A stretch of 64,000 nucleotides of DNA from Prosapia bicincta. Lineage: Eukaryota > Arthropoda > Insecta > Hemiptera > Cercopidae. The notes beneath the pieces were generated by a model that saw nothing but the letters and a program-made list of their open reading frames with translations, was not told the DNA's origin and made no database searches. A program made the position numbers and the translations under genes. Location of the stretch: NCBI GenBank assembly GCA_036971475.1, contig JBAIZL010000001.1, forward strand, positions 285,030,925-285,094,924. The letters are read 5' to 3'. The stretch's first letter is position 1. Every line of letters starts with the position of its first letter. Positions 1 through 11,900 of this stretch are shown here, in pieces.

Positions 1-629
1 CTTTTTCACAAACTACATTGGTATAACATATGTAGAGTGTATGAGATTTTTTATAAAGTTCCTTAAAAATGTCACCCTTGTCCATTCATAGATGAAAGAC
101 ATATAGTTATGTCTTTACGCACTCGTAGCAAGTATAATCTCACAAATATGCGCTCGTCGAAGTTTCGAACATTAAAGTATTTTACAAGCATAATAAATGC
201 TTTCTGTGTATTGTCCACTCGTTCTATTCGAAATCTATCTTCATATTATATTTAAATTTACTCGGAGTTTCAAAGTATCACCAAATCTATAACAAAACTG
301 ATTAATTTAAGTACGATTCTGCCCTTAGAAGATTAACAAGCAACTTTATAATCCTTCTGGAGTACTCAACATACAACTGTCCAAACAATACCCCTTTAGA
401 TAAACTCCGTTACCAATACTAATCAATAGTGTAAGGGGCATCTAATTTAATGATCAATTGGCATCTTAACCCCCAGAAATAAAAAAACTATGGTGCATAC
501 ATCAAAAGTACGAACAAATTAAGTAAATAGGACTAAATTAAAGATGCTCCTCTAAGTGTATTGTTGAGAAAATGTTTTCTACAAAGAGGTACGAATCAAA
601 AAATGTATTATTTAAGCATTCCACAGTTC

Positions 630-631
<2 letters not shown>
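1..631. other. AT-rich stretch, no gene seen
   Basis: No open frame with protein-like composition and no repeat structure was recognised. The stretch ends in a (TA)n tract. Confidence 0.5.

Positions 632-705
<74 letters not shown>
632..705. repeat. (TA)n microsatellite
   Basis: About 37 uninterrupted TA units. It lies just 5' of the Penelope-like fragment that starts near 783, and a second (TA)n tract lies beyond that fragment's 3' end. Confidence 0.95.
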
Positions 706-707
<2 letters not shown>

Positions 708-782
708 CACATTGTCCATTATTTTTACGTTGCACTGACTTTATGAAGTTATTAGTATTACTTGTAAATAATTTTTTCCACC

Positions 783-2249
783 ACTAACAATAAATTAAAA
801 TACCACACAAGACTTTACCCATTCAAACCACCATGTGCACCAATATTCACAGGCATACCTAAAATCCACAATCCCGACACACCACTTAGACCACTAATAA
901 ATATCAAAACAGCACGATCTTACATAATCGCAAAAATACTAGACAAAATAATAAGATCTAAAATACATATCAACAACACATACAATATAAACAATGGATA
1001 CAAATTAATTAATAAAATAAAAAACATAGAAACAAACAGCAACACAAAAATAATTCGTTATGACATAACCAACATGTACCCTAGTGTCACAATAGAAGAA
1101 ACAATAGAAATAATAAAAAACAAACTAATACACAATAACGAAAAAGAAAACACAATAAATAGTATTATTACACTAATCAAACACATATGTAAGTAAAATT
1201 ACTTCCAATTTAACAATAAATACTATAAACAAACAACTAGACTCCCCATGGGATCACCTATATCATCAGTCATGTCAGAAATATATCTACAACACTTTGA
1301 ACAAATAACAATTAAACCCATACTAAACACACATAATATTTTACTATGGACAAGATACGTAGATGATATAGACCTACTTGTAATGTACCAACCTACCATT
1401 CACAACGGACACATCATAATACCAAACAAATTAAATACATTCAACGAAAACATACAATTCACCTTCGAAACAGAAACAAACAGAACAATTACCTATCTTG
1501 GCATTACATTAAATATAAATAATAATAAATTAGAAACTACAGTATACAGGAAACCTACTTCCAACAACACCACAATATACTACAAATCTAACCACCCCTG
1601 GACACACAAAATTAACACTTACAGTAATATGATAAATAAAGCAATAAAATACACACGAGATAACAAACAAAAAATAAATGAAGAATTAGATAACATTACA
1701 AAAATAGCAACAGAAAATGGGTACAGCAAACACCTTATAAAACACATATATAATAAATTTACAAAAAACCTAACCTCAACACAACACTACAACCTGAAAA
1801 CAAAAATAATAAAAATAAAAAAATCTATCTAAAATATAAATACACCAATAACAAAATAGAAAAATTAACAAATATATCCAACAAAGAATACTACACTCCA
1901 ACATACAAACCAAACAACAAAATAATAAAATATGTTGATAACACAAACCACAAAACTAATACATAAAAATATAAACTAACAGGAATTTACAAAATTTCAT
2001 GTAACGACTGCAACGCATTTTACATAGGAAAAACAACCAGATCATTTAAAACAAGATTTGAAGAAGATTACAGAGCATTCAAAAATAAAAAATACAAAAG
2101 CATCAAATGTTGCAGCACACCTAATATCACATAAACATGAAATAACAAATTGCGAAAATAACCTAACCAAACTAGAAATAAATAATAACCCAATAGAACT
2201 AAACTCACTAGAAAAAACCATATTTATGAAAACATACAAAACAATTTAA
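783..2249 (+). pseudogene. Penelope-like element, RT plus GIY-YIG nuclease, decayed
   Basis: Read through its breaks, this is the C-terminal two thirds of a Penelope-like retroelement protein. One frame runs from 783 to 1832. It contains the PLE-type block GIPKIHNPDTPLRPL near 843, a DITNMYPSV block near 1060, MGSPISSVMSEIYLQ at 1248, and the catalytic RYVDDID near 1355 with both Asp present. This frame is broken by one TAA at 1194-1196. A second frame holds the GIY-YIG nuclease, GIYKISCNDCNAFYIGK from 1982, with a TAA at 1964-1966 before it. After another shift near 2095 the first frame resumes with the PLE tail (HLISHKHEI to LNSLEKTIF) and stops at 2249. The N-terminal part is missing. PLE protein order is RT then GIY-YIG, as seen here. 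The element can no longer make one protein. Confidence 0.9.
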
Positions 2250-2480
2250 TGAACTTATAGACAACATATGCCGACGGCGTACTATTCAAAAACATTATAC
2301 ACGCGGCTCAAGAAGAAATATGTATGACGTCAACAAATACCAACATCGCGGACCAAACATCCACACCAGAAAAATAGAGAAAATGAATTCAGTGATTCGA
2401 CAATGATCAAGTGACCGAAAGGTGCCTCATCACATAAGGTAAAATTATTGCACTTAGTGGAGGAAAATATTATTTACAAG

Positions 2481-2483
<3 letters not shown>
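2250..2483 (+). other. 3' untranslated tail of the Penelope-like element
   Basis: About 230 bp between the PLE stop and the next (TA)n tract. At about 2391-2437 it holds a foldable segment with an outer GTGAT/ATCAC pairing and a CCGAAAGG core, in the same place relative to the ORF as the hairpin-GAAA motif behind the minus-strand PLE at about 21.8 kb. The match to that motif is loose. Confidence 0.5.
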
Positions 2484-2566
<83 letters not shown>

Positions 2567-2574
2567 TATACGCC
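2484..2574. repeat. (TA)n microsatellite, interrupted
   Basis: About 90 bp of TA with one C and one G interruption, directly after the PLE tail. Together with the tract at 632-705 it brackets the PLE. Confidence 0.95.
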
Positions 2575-2583
2575 TATACATTA

Positions 2584-2796
2584 CAGCTGTTGCCATCTCT
2601 CTGTACACAATTTCCAATATCTTAAGTTATACGTTAATGGCTCTTCTACGTTTCTTGCAGTAATTGCTTCATCGATTCCTTTCTTTATTTTCTCAGGGGG
2701 AATCCAGTCTAACTCCAGTGTACAATCTTTAAATCCTGTAAATATAAGATAATCGTTTATTGAATACTTTAGGCTACCTGTAGCTGGCACTAATGT
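2584..2796 (-). CDS. Unrecognised short ORF, possible exon or TE remnant
   Basis: About 71 codons (from Gln near 2796 to Leu before a TAA) with a balanced, protein-like composition, for example FKDCTLELDWIPPEKIKKG and YNLRYWKLCTERWQQL. This is unlike the low-complexity shadows around it. The frame begins after TAG and has no ATG. An AG dinucleotide at the upstream edge would allow a splice acceptor, but nothing else supports an intron. I do not recognise the family. It could be the last exon of an unidentified gene, a fragment of a transposon protein, or chance. Confidence 0.3.
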
Positions 2797-3170
2797 TGTT
2801 TGCTATGCCGATATCTAACACACTATATACTTTTTTCTTTTTAAGTAATAATTTTTCATGAACAACGACTATCGATAGTTTATGAATTTCTAATTAATGT
2901 TTTTTATTTTTATTTTGTTTTTTATACACATATTTTGGGGGTGTTTAGTTGTTTTGGGCTGGTGCTGAGTTAAAGCAGATTTTGGGTGTTATTTTTTGTA
3001 CGTATATTTATTTATTTTGTATGTGGTTTCGGAGTACATGTGAATGTATGTAATTTGTTTTTAAATTACTAAACTGTATAAAGTATTAGGCAATATTGGC
3101 AAATATATATATATATAATATATATAAATATATATATATTTTTTTATAATGTTTAGCGTTGCCAGTTTAA
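2797..3170. other. AT-rich stretch, no gene seen
   Basis: T-rich sequence with a short broken (TA)n at about 3103-3140. No feature is supported. Confidence 0.5.
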
Positions 3171-3906
3171 GCGTTCACAGATCTCATGTTACAGAATCTG
3201 GTGATAACCGCTTCAGTTTGGTACCTTAGAGAAATCCCAGACTATGTTTAATTAGTAAACAAATCACACTCTTATAGAGTTTACTTTAGTTTAAGCGTTC
3301 ACAGATCGCATGTTACAGAATCTGGTGATAATCGCTTCAATTTGGTACCTTAGAGAAATCGCTAGACTATGTTTAATTAGTAAACAAATACTCTTATAGA
3401 GTTTACTTTAGTTTAGCGTTCACAGATCGAATGTTACAGAATCTGGTGATAATCGCTTCAGTTTAGTACCTTAGAGAAATCCCTATACTATGTTTAATTA
3501 GTAAACAAATTACACTCTTATAGAGTTTACTTTAGTTTAAGCGTTCACAGATCGCATGTTACAGAATCTGGTGATAATCGCTTCAATTTGGTACCTTAGA
3601 GAAATCGCTAGACTATGTTTAATTAGTAAACAAATTACACTCTTATAGAGTTTACTATAGTTTAAGCGTTCACAGATCGCATGTTACAGAATCTGGTGAT
3701 AATCGTTTCAGTTTAGTACCTTAGAGAAATCCCTAGACTATGTTTAATTAGTAAACAAATACTCTTATAGAGTTTACTTTAGTTTAGCGTTCACAGATCG
3801 AATGTTACAGAATCTGGTGATAATCGCTTCAGTTTAGTACCTTAGAGAAATCCATAGACTATGTTTAATTAGTAAACAAATTACACTCTTATAGAGTTTA
3901 CTTTAT
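3171..3906. repeat. Tandem array, six units of 121-125 bp
   Basis: Units begin with GCGTTCACAGATC at 3171, 3295, 3416, 3541, 3666 and 3787. Each ends with ACTCTTATAGAGTTTACTTTA, which contains the short palindrome ACTCT-TAT-AGAGT. Length differences come mostly from AAATTACACTC versus AAATACTC. Units 2-3 resemble units 5-6, so the array probably grew by duplicating more than one unit at a time. No reading frame is kept. Confidence 0.93.
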
Positions 3907-3974
3907 ACTACAGTAGTGTGTAACAAACATAGCGGTTAAATCCGTCGGAAGCCATAACCAGTTGCATTTTTTGA

Positions 3975-4155
3975 AATTCCTTCTGTAAGCTAACACTCTC
4001 CTGATATTTATCTTGTACGAATTTTCTATCGTTAATAAAATACGTTTTTATTCATCCAACCAAGCTCAAATACATTTATTTAAACCTAAAGGGGATTAAA
4101 ATTGATGTAATAAAGTTTTTCAAATATAAAGTCAATAATTAAATTATATGAAATT
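3975..4155 (+). repeat. Dispersed repeat, partial copy A
   Basis: Starts AATTCCTTCTGT and includes TAATAAAATACGTTTTTATTC, then CTCAAATACATTTATTTAAA. The same order of segments recurs at 16932-17385 and 58966-59405. Homology fades at about 4150, so this copy holds only the first ~180 bp. Confidence 0.75.
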
Positions 4156-5335
4156 GGTGGTCTATCAGGATTCCAACTATGAATCTTCATGTACAAAGTC
4201 TAGCGCGCTTTGGCACTACTCCAACTTTCCAATACAAAGATATGAATTTCTCAAAGACGTATATGGATTTTTCCTCCTATCTGGTTGTTGTCGAAGCATC
4301 CATTGTATACAACTTTGAACTGTTGTTATGGTTACGACAAAATATCATATATCGTGCTGTAAATGAAAGGAATAAAATAAAATAACAAACTGGAAATACG
4401 CAAAGAATAATTAAAAAATTTTCTTTCTTGACCTCAGTAGGAATTTATTTTTTTATTTTAAAAAAATTTATATTAATTGTTTAAATTTACTTTATAAGCG
4501 TTGAACAATGAACTTCGTTAAACTCTCTTGTTTAATTTTAAGAGACGAGATAGTTTTCAGATTTACAGTAATCCCTTGATTATACTCCCCCGAGCTTCCC
4601 GCTGAAACCAACTGTTTATGGAAAAGGGAGGGTTACATTCCACATCAAAAATGTTATCATTAATTACACCTATATTGTACACTTATAATACAGTATGGTA
4701 TCATTACGTACTACATAATTACATACATAATTTTATTGTTTAATTATGTTTCCTTTCAGTCCGAGCTAAACACTTCCACAAGTAGACGCGAGGTTTCCAA
4801 AACTAGCAGACTCGAAAATCGAATGCGTCACCTGTTTAATAACTGACTGGAAAACAAAATTTGAGCTAGAAATAGCCGCCGGATACGATTAACGATGTGA
4901 GATCATTACAAATATGCTAAACTAAGGTGACCATATTTGTAATGACCTCAAAGTGGGACACATTAGGAGGGTCAGGGAGCTCTCCCCCCGATACCGTGTG
5001 AAATTTATTTTCTAAATTGACACAACTAAACGTCCCAAACTCATTATTTTATCTATTTTAGCACTTAAATTTACAGAAATAAGCATAGGAAAAACTTTAC
5101 TGTTCAGGTAGTCAAAGTAGCACAATTACACTAATTGGACCATTAATAGTGAAACAAACAAAAATACACATTTAACAATTGAAAATATTGTAAGTTACAC
5201 AGTAAAATCAACTGAATGAAGTGTATTGTCCGACCGCGAGGAGAAAATTCAGTAATTGGAAAATTATGTAGACAAGTTTGTGAAACATCTTCTTTTACCA
5301 GACTTGTAAAAAGATTAATTAGCAAATAAACAATA
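4156..5335. other. Intergenic, no gene supported
   Basis: Contains open frames of up to 68 codons with no recognisable domain and no splice context. I see no repeat structure here. Confidence 0.5.
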
Positions 5336-5339
5336 CTTT

Positions 5340-5373
5340 TGTTTTTACTTTTGCTAAAACTTTATAGGTTATG

Positions 5374-5471
<98 letters not shown>

Positions 5472-5590
5472 TTAATTTCATTTGTGTATTTTCACTGAGG
5501 ATGACGACAAATTAGTCGTTGAAACGCGTTTGAAATAAAAAATTGTATATTTGTGAGTTGTACCATATTTTTATTCTTTAATTATAAATA
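5340..5590 (+). mobile_element. (TA)n tract with PLE-type terminal hairpin segment
   Basis: TATAGGTTATGTTTAA leads into about 90 bp of TA (5379-5469). This is followed by CTGAGGATGACGAC-AAATTA-GTCGTTGAAACGCG (5494-5527), in which CGAC and GTCG form a short stem before GAAACGCG. The downstream stretch to about 5575 (TTGTGAGTTGTACCATATTT) matches the arm of the inverted repeat at 36165-36436, which also carries ATAGGTTATGTTTA. It is therefore another copy of the same repeat family, here with a large TA expansion. Confidence 0.7.
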
Positions 5591-6229
5591 AACAATACGT
5601 TTAAGTGTATGCAATGTCCTTGTTGCTCTTATATTGCGAAATAGTCAGTCAAGAATATTTTATTTTGGGATAAAATATTTAAAGAGTAACGTTTATTTGT
5701 TTGTCTTTATCCGGTCAAAGCGGTGGGACGGATGATCACCTTATGCTAAACTTATATACGGAGTTGGGTGCGGGCGCCTGATTAACTCATCGTTGTTTGT
5801 CAGTGACCATAACTTGTTAAAAAATAAGAAATGCCTATCTTTTGAGTAGTAGGCTTAGTAGGATGCAGTATAACGGATGTTTGGAGAATAATCAGATTTC
5901 TTTGTGATAAAGAACTATAGTACTGTACAAAATAAATAAGAGCACATTATCTTACAACCTGCACAGTAACTGTACTGCCTTTTTGTCTTTTTTTTTTAAT
6001 TTGATAAATATTAACGGGATATCCTGTAGTTTTTCCAACCACGAATAAGCGAAGCCGCGTATAGCGAGGAACTACTGTATTTTATTTGTATACAAATATA
6101 TTCTTAAAATACACTGGTTTCCAACTTCAGAAATCCTATTAAAACATCAGTTTTTAAATCTTCATTAATTCACCTCGTGCGATTCCCAGAACAGACTCAA
6201 ACTGTTTGTTAAAACATCCGCAAAATGAC
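5591..6229. other. Intergenic, no gene supported
   Basis: No long frame, no repeat structure and no RNA gene recognised. Confidence 0.5.
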
Positions 6230-7062
6230 AAAAAATCTGGGTAGACGGTATCTGAATGGGGGCAAGTAAGGTTCTACAGAAAACAATAAAACTGTACGAC
6301 CCTTTCACAGGTAATAAAACACTACTGTCAACCTTTGTGTAATGAATCGTTAGCCCCCATCGAGATGCTTCTAGGTACTTTCATTAAGGAAATTCCATAA
6401 ACTCTATCGGTTGTCCGAAATACTAGACTTGCACTAAACAGTCATTTGCTCTGCAACTCTCGGTGCAACATGGAGTTCTTTCATAGTTTAACAAAATGTG
6501 AAAAATATTTAAACCAGGAAGGCATAATTATGTTTTTATTAATGTACAGGTTAATTGCGCAGCGAAGAATCTGTCCATCGCGTGGTAAAAACCAAACTAA
6601 ACAGTCAAATGGCAAGTATTTTATAAATTAGTATAATTATTAATATTGTATTTTATAAATTGTGGTATATTTTCGCTAATATTATAAATAATAGAGAATA
6701 GATTTGCTGAAAATCATGATTTTATTTCTCTTTTTTAACATTTTTTTTATTAACTGTTCTGTAATTATTGTAAAACATAATTTTGAACAAGAAATTACAC
6801 TACCAAATTTATTGAGTAAGTTTAGTAGATATATAAACGTTAGTTTTTAATGTAAGCTATTTATTAATGTTTAATTTCTGTAGTCTATATAAGAATTTTG
6901 TATATGCCACTAAAACCATTTAACTGGGGGCTAACGCTTAGCTATTGTTGACTGATGACATGGGTAGACAGGGTGGTGTAAACTCAACTGGTGTCATAAA
7001 TGGCCATTGTTCCACTCACAACCTTCCTTGCCCTCATCCAGATACCGTCTACCCAAAAATCT
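6230..7062. mobile_element. Putative TIR element or inverted repeat pair
   Basis: Arms at 6230-6359 and 6923-7062 are inverted relative to each other. The outer ends share GGGTAGACGGTATCTG and the inner ends share CGTTAGCCCCCA. Identity is strong at the ends of the arms and weak in their middles. The 563-bp interior is AT-rich with no protein. This fits an old non-autonomous DNA transposon or foldback. I could not define a clear target-site duplication. Confidence 0.6.
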
Positions 7063-8522
7063 AAATCCTTCGATAATGTCGCATATGTATATCGCCTGTA
7101 AATAAAAACACCTGTTTAAAATTCATTAAATTGATGATAAAATCTACTTCATAAACAACATAGGGAATATTTTACTTAAAAATGTTTACAATTCAACAAC
7201 AGCCAGTCAACAAGGAAGTTATTATCATCGTAAATTGCTACAATTTCGAAATTTCACTTATTGTATTTTTATAAATACAGTTTAAAATTTGTGTAAATTT
7301 GCTCACCAATGATAAAGAATTTTTCGTTGAAACGAGCATTACAAAATAAATTATTGATTATAAGTTGGTGCTCGTTATGGTATAATTAGGATTTTATAAT
7401 TAGTCATAGCCAGAGTTTAACGAAAGAAGAGATAGCATTTATATGGTAACTAAGGCAAACAATATAACTAAAATAACCGTCTCTAAACATATTGCTTAAC
7501 GTTTTACTGCCCGAAATTCCCCAAATAACTCCAGACGAAATAATGAGGCTTTAGACCGGTGCACGCATGCGCTCTAGTCTGTGTGGTTTACAGTTTTATA
7601 GGATCGGACTTCTTTTTATGCGAGCATTCTACACTTTGGGTTCTTCATTAAACGGATATAACAGATTTAAAAGACAATAAATGGGAGGGAGAACAAGAGT
7701 CCGTCTGATGGCCATTGTTTAATAGAGGTTCTATTGGTACGAAGGTGGTGGTATAAACTTAGAGTTCGTGATATAAGTTCAGTGCTCATGGCTTGTTTCA
7801 GTGTTTGGGACATTAAATATTTTATATCCGTCAAAGCCGAGGATATGCGTCAACAGCACATCGTTTTTCAAATATTAAAAACCGAGTGGGAAAGTCTTGC
7901 AGCGTATGTCTGCAATCACGTATAGACTCTGAAGTGATCGTAATACACTTAATTCTTTTTCTAGCGGGTCTTTTTTAAAGAGGGTCAGCATTTTCAGGCT
8001 TCCAGTACTTCAATTATAATTATAGAGTAAATGACGTTATTAGATTTTGTTTAAACTAAATAAAATAAGTGATTCAAGGAAATAATATTTTTAATGTAAG
8101 CTGTTACATAGGCCTATTTTGTGAAACAGCTAGGCTGTGTTGTGTGTAAGAACATTTATAACTTTTAAATAAATGAGTAAACGGTTGATCATCGAGTCAA
8201 ATACGCATTATTAAAATAAATATATTTTACTATATCAACAACTTTTTCCCCATTTTTCTCATTTACTGTTTAGAATACTTAATTCTAATGCTTAAATAAA
8301 GACGAATTTACAACTTTTGTTATAATATTCCAAGTTGCTACTAAATCGTACATTAATATAGGCTACTGAGTATCATGGTTTTCTACAATCCATTGTCTTT
8401 AATCTTGTATAGACGTGACAAAGAGGGTAAATCTTTTTGTACAATTCAAAGAAAGATCCGATTGTTCTCCGAAACCCATCGCCTGGACAATGCTGGACCA
8501 TGATTATCAGCGAAACTTGGCA
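7063..8522. other. Intergenic, no gene supported
   Basis: Somewhat higher GC around 7500-7930, with a 63-codon frame there (7734-7925) that resembles nothing I know. It contains TATGCGAGCAT at 7617-7627, a word seen again at about 25.45 and 25.51 kb. Confidence 0.45.
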
Positions 8523-8530
8523 TTTTATTT

Positions 8531-8536
<6 letters not shown>
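8523..8536. repeat. Target-site duplication of the LINE, left copy
   Basis: TTTTATTTATCAAA, identical to 14550-14563 on the other side of the element. A perfect 14-bp duplication defines the insertion. Confidence 0.93.
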
Positions 8537-8569
<33 letters not shown>

Positions 8570-8926
8570 CCTGGCGAAAAACCATTTGTGGTTATCATCG
8601 CCAAACTAAATCTAAACGGAACAACGAATATTTTAAATAAAACCAAATAAACTTAATTACAACAAAAATTCCAAAACAAAAAACAACAACAATAAATAAC
8701 AAAAAAACAACAATAAATCTATAACAATATTAAATAACAAAATTACAACAAAAAACAATATAACAGTAAATAAATAATAACAATATGTAAAACAATAATA
8801 GGTAACAATTTACCAATAAATAAATCTCAATAACAATAACAAGAACACAAAATAAATTAAATTAAGATAATTAAAAGAAACAGAATTATATGTATAAATA
8901 AAAAAATATATATTTATGTATTAAAT
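8570..8926 (-). other. LINE 3' untranslated region
   Basis: On the element's sense strand this is a T/G-rich tract. It ends in a foldable segment, GGCGATGATAACCACAAATG followed by GTTTTTCGCC (hairpin ends GGCGA/TCGCC), directly before the poly(A). A 3' hairpin next to the tail is the kind of site LINE reverse transcriptases recognise; that role is inferred. Confidence 0.8.
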
Positions 8927-11900
8927 TTAAAAAAATATTTTCAAGTGGTGCAAGAAAGCGATGACTCGGTCAATGGCCGAGGCATCGTCCCTTAGCACCA
9001 CCTTCAAACTCCCTTTTAAATTAAAAAGGTCACGAATATTGCTTACATTAACACATTCTACTAAAATATGTTTTATTGTGAAGATATCACCGCAGTATTG
9101 GCATATTGGCATATTGGTGGATCTTCACGACGCATCAAATATCCATGGGTTGCAAAAGAGTGGCCAACGCGAAGGCGTGTAACCACCACTTCCTCCCTAC
9201 GTTTTGAACGAATTGAAGACCTCCATGGACGGACGGTATCTTTAATTTCCCTCAGCTTATTATGAATCACGGTATGCCACTCGTCATTCCAAGCAGCGAG
9301 CAATAAATGTTTCGCGAAACACACATAATCAGATGCCATAACCAGTTGAGTAAGAGGCACCAAACTTGTAGCTTTCTTCGCCGCTTCATCCGCTTTTGTG
9401 TTTCCAAGTATTCCGCAATGTCCAGGAACCCAACAGAAAGTTACCCCCACACCCCTCAATTGAAGCCTGTGTACAGCACACAAAATGTCCCCAACTAAAG
9501 GGTTGCTAGAGAAAACATCCTGAAGAGCCTGAAGAGCACTTTTGGAATCCGAACACAAAAGATAATGTGAGGATCGAGATTGAATGACGTCTAAAGCTTT
9601 AAAAATAGCAAATAGTTCTGCCGTAAAAACACTGCAAGCTGAGGGCAATCCGTACGTGTAGGTATATCCAGATGCATAGAACGCACACCCAACGCCATTG
9701 CCCAGTTTAGATCCATCAGTGAAAATAATTTCACTGTGTTGGTGAGATTTATAAATAGATAAAAATTCCTGGTGGTAGACCACAACAGGAGTATCGTGTT
9801 TTATATAACTGGACAATGAGAAATCGAAGTGCGGCGTTTTTATTATCCATGGAGGTAGATAGCACATTTGTCGTTCAAACATAGTTGGAAGTTGCAACTC
9901 AAGGTCATCCAATATTCTTAACGTTCGTATGCCAAATGGAGCGGTCGAACGTTGACGTGTATTGTACACTTGATTTAGGTTATTATTAAAGACTATTTCA
10001 AATGCCGGGTGGTTGGGTTTGCTTCGAAGAACAGAAACGTAAGATATTTGTAGCATCTGACGTCGTCTAGAAAGGGCAGGTTCCCCAGCTTCGACAAGAA
10101 GACTAGGGATTGGGCTAGTTCTAAATGCACCAGTAGCCAGTCTAAGTCCAGAGTGGTGGATGGTATCAAGAGTTTTCAGAACTGTAGGTCGTGCAGATGA
10201 GTAGACTTGACAACCATAATCTATGCGCGATCTAACGACTGCGCGATAAAATCGAAGCATACTAGTTCTGTCTGCTCCCCAATTCGTTCCACTAAGGACT
10301 CTTAACATATCCAATTTCTTGCTGCATCTCACCTTCAAATCACGAACATGTGGACCCCATGAGAGTCTTTTATCAAATAAAAGACCCAAAAATCGAACAC
10401 TATCCGTGGTTTGAAGCTGAGCCCCGTCAAGATAAAGGATCGGCTCCTGGTGTTGCCTACGACGACTAAATGCTACACATTGGGTCTTCGAAGCAGAGAA
10501 TTTGAAACCTGTAGATTTAGACCATTCCTCTAACCTGTATATTGCTAACTGCAAAGATCTTCCCGCAGTTGCCATACTACGAGCAGGCACACATATACAA
10601 AAGTCACCCACAAAAAGGGAACAGTGTACCGGAGATCGTATATTACTGGTGATACTATTTATTGCAACGGTAAACAGCGTGACGCTCAGCACGCTGCCCT
10701 GCGGTACACCATTCTCCTGTGTATAGCTGTTTGAATACGTGCCTCCAAGTCGAACGCGGAAAGATCTATTAGAAAGAAAGTTAGCGATGAATGCTAGGAT
10801 ATTCCCTTGTATACCCCATGATTTCAGAGTGTTCAGAATTCCTCTTTTCCATGCCATATCATATGCCTTTTCAAGGTCAAAGAAAATCGCAACGAGCGTT
10901 TGACGCAAGAGAAAGGCATCTTGAATAGCGGATTCTAACAAAACCAATTGGTCAACTGATGAGCGTCCTAGTCTGAAACCACATTGTTCGTTGCTAAGAA
11001 GGTTGTTGGTTTCTAGGTACCAGACAAGACGGCGGTTGACCATCTTCTCCAGTAGTTTGCACAAGACGCTTGTAAGTGATATAGGCCGGTAACTACTGGG
11101 GTTGGTTTTGTCCTTACCTGGCTTCAAAAGAGGAATTACAGTCGATTCTAACCATGCATCGGGGAAAGAGCGCTCCTCGAATAAACGATTGTATACTCGA
11201 AGGAGGACAAGTTTCGCCGATGATGGTAGATGTTTTAGCATGGAGTACACAATGGAATCTGGACCTGGTGCAGAATCCTTCGTTGACGCAAGAGCTGACT
11301 CCAATTCCCCTATAGAGAAAGGAGTGTTTAAAGGAGAGTCCCCAGACGACCCAACAGTAAACGGTATTGCTTCTTCCTTCAGTTTATAAATCTGGAATAA
11401 TCTATTATAGGCTGTAGTAGCAGAAAAGTTAGAAAATGATTTACCAAGTACATTAGCAATATCATCACGGTTTGAGATTATTCTTCCATCCGGTTGCTTC
11501 AGCGCAATGGCTGGCAACGGAGTGGAACTACCACAAACTGATCTTAGTTTCCTCCACACTGTGGAAGACGGAGTTGTTCGTCTAATTGTGCTAATGTACT
11601 GTTCCCAAGAGTTCCCTCTACTCAGCCCAAATATCCTCCGTGCTTTCGCACGGAGTATTTTATATTCCTGAAGGTTTCCATTCGTTGGGTGTCGTTTAAA
11701 CTTCCTAAGAGCTCTTCGTCGTAAACGGAGGATTTCTGTGCATTCATCGTTCCATCACGGCACAGGCGGTCGGCGTGGATGAGTAGAGGTTTTCGGAATG
11801 GTCTTTTCAGCGGCATTTAAAATTGCTTTCGTAATATTTTCTATATTTTCATCAATGGGTGTCAAATAATCCATGTCAAGTGATACAAGGTAATTCGAGT

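Noticed and set aside
5494..5530. Canonical hammerhead ribozyme
   Set aside because: CUGA, a stem and GAAAC are present, but the CUGANGA box would be consumed by the stem and no matching stem I/III with a UH cleavage site was seen.
7734..7925. 63-codon frame as a gene
   Set aside because: No ATG at its start, no domain, no supporting context.
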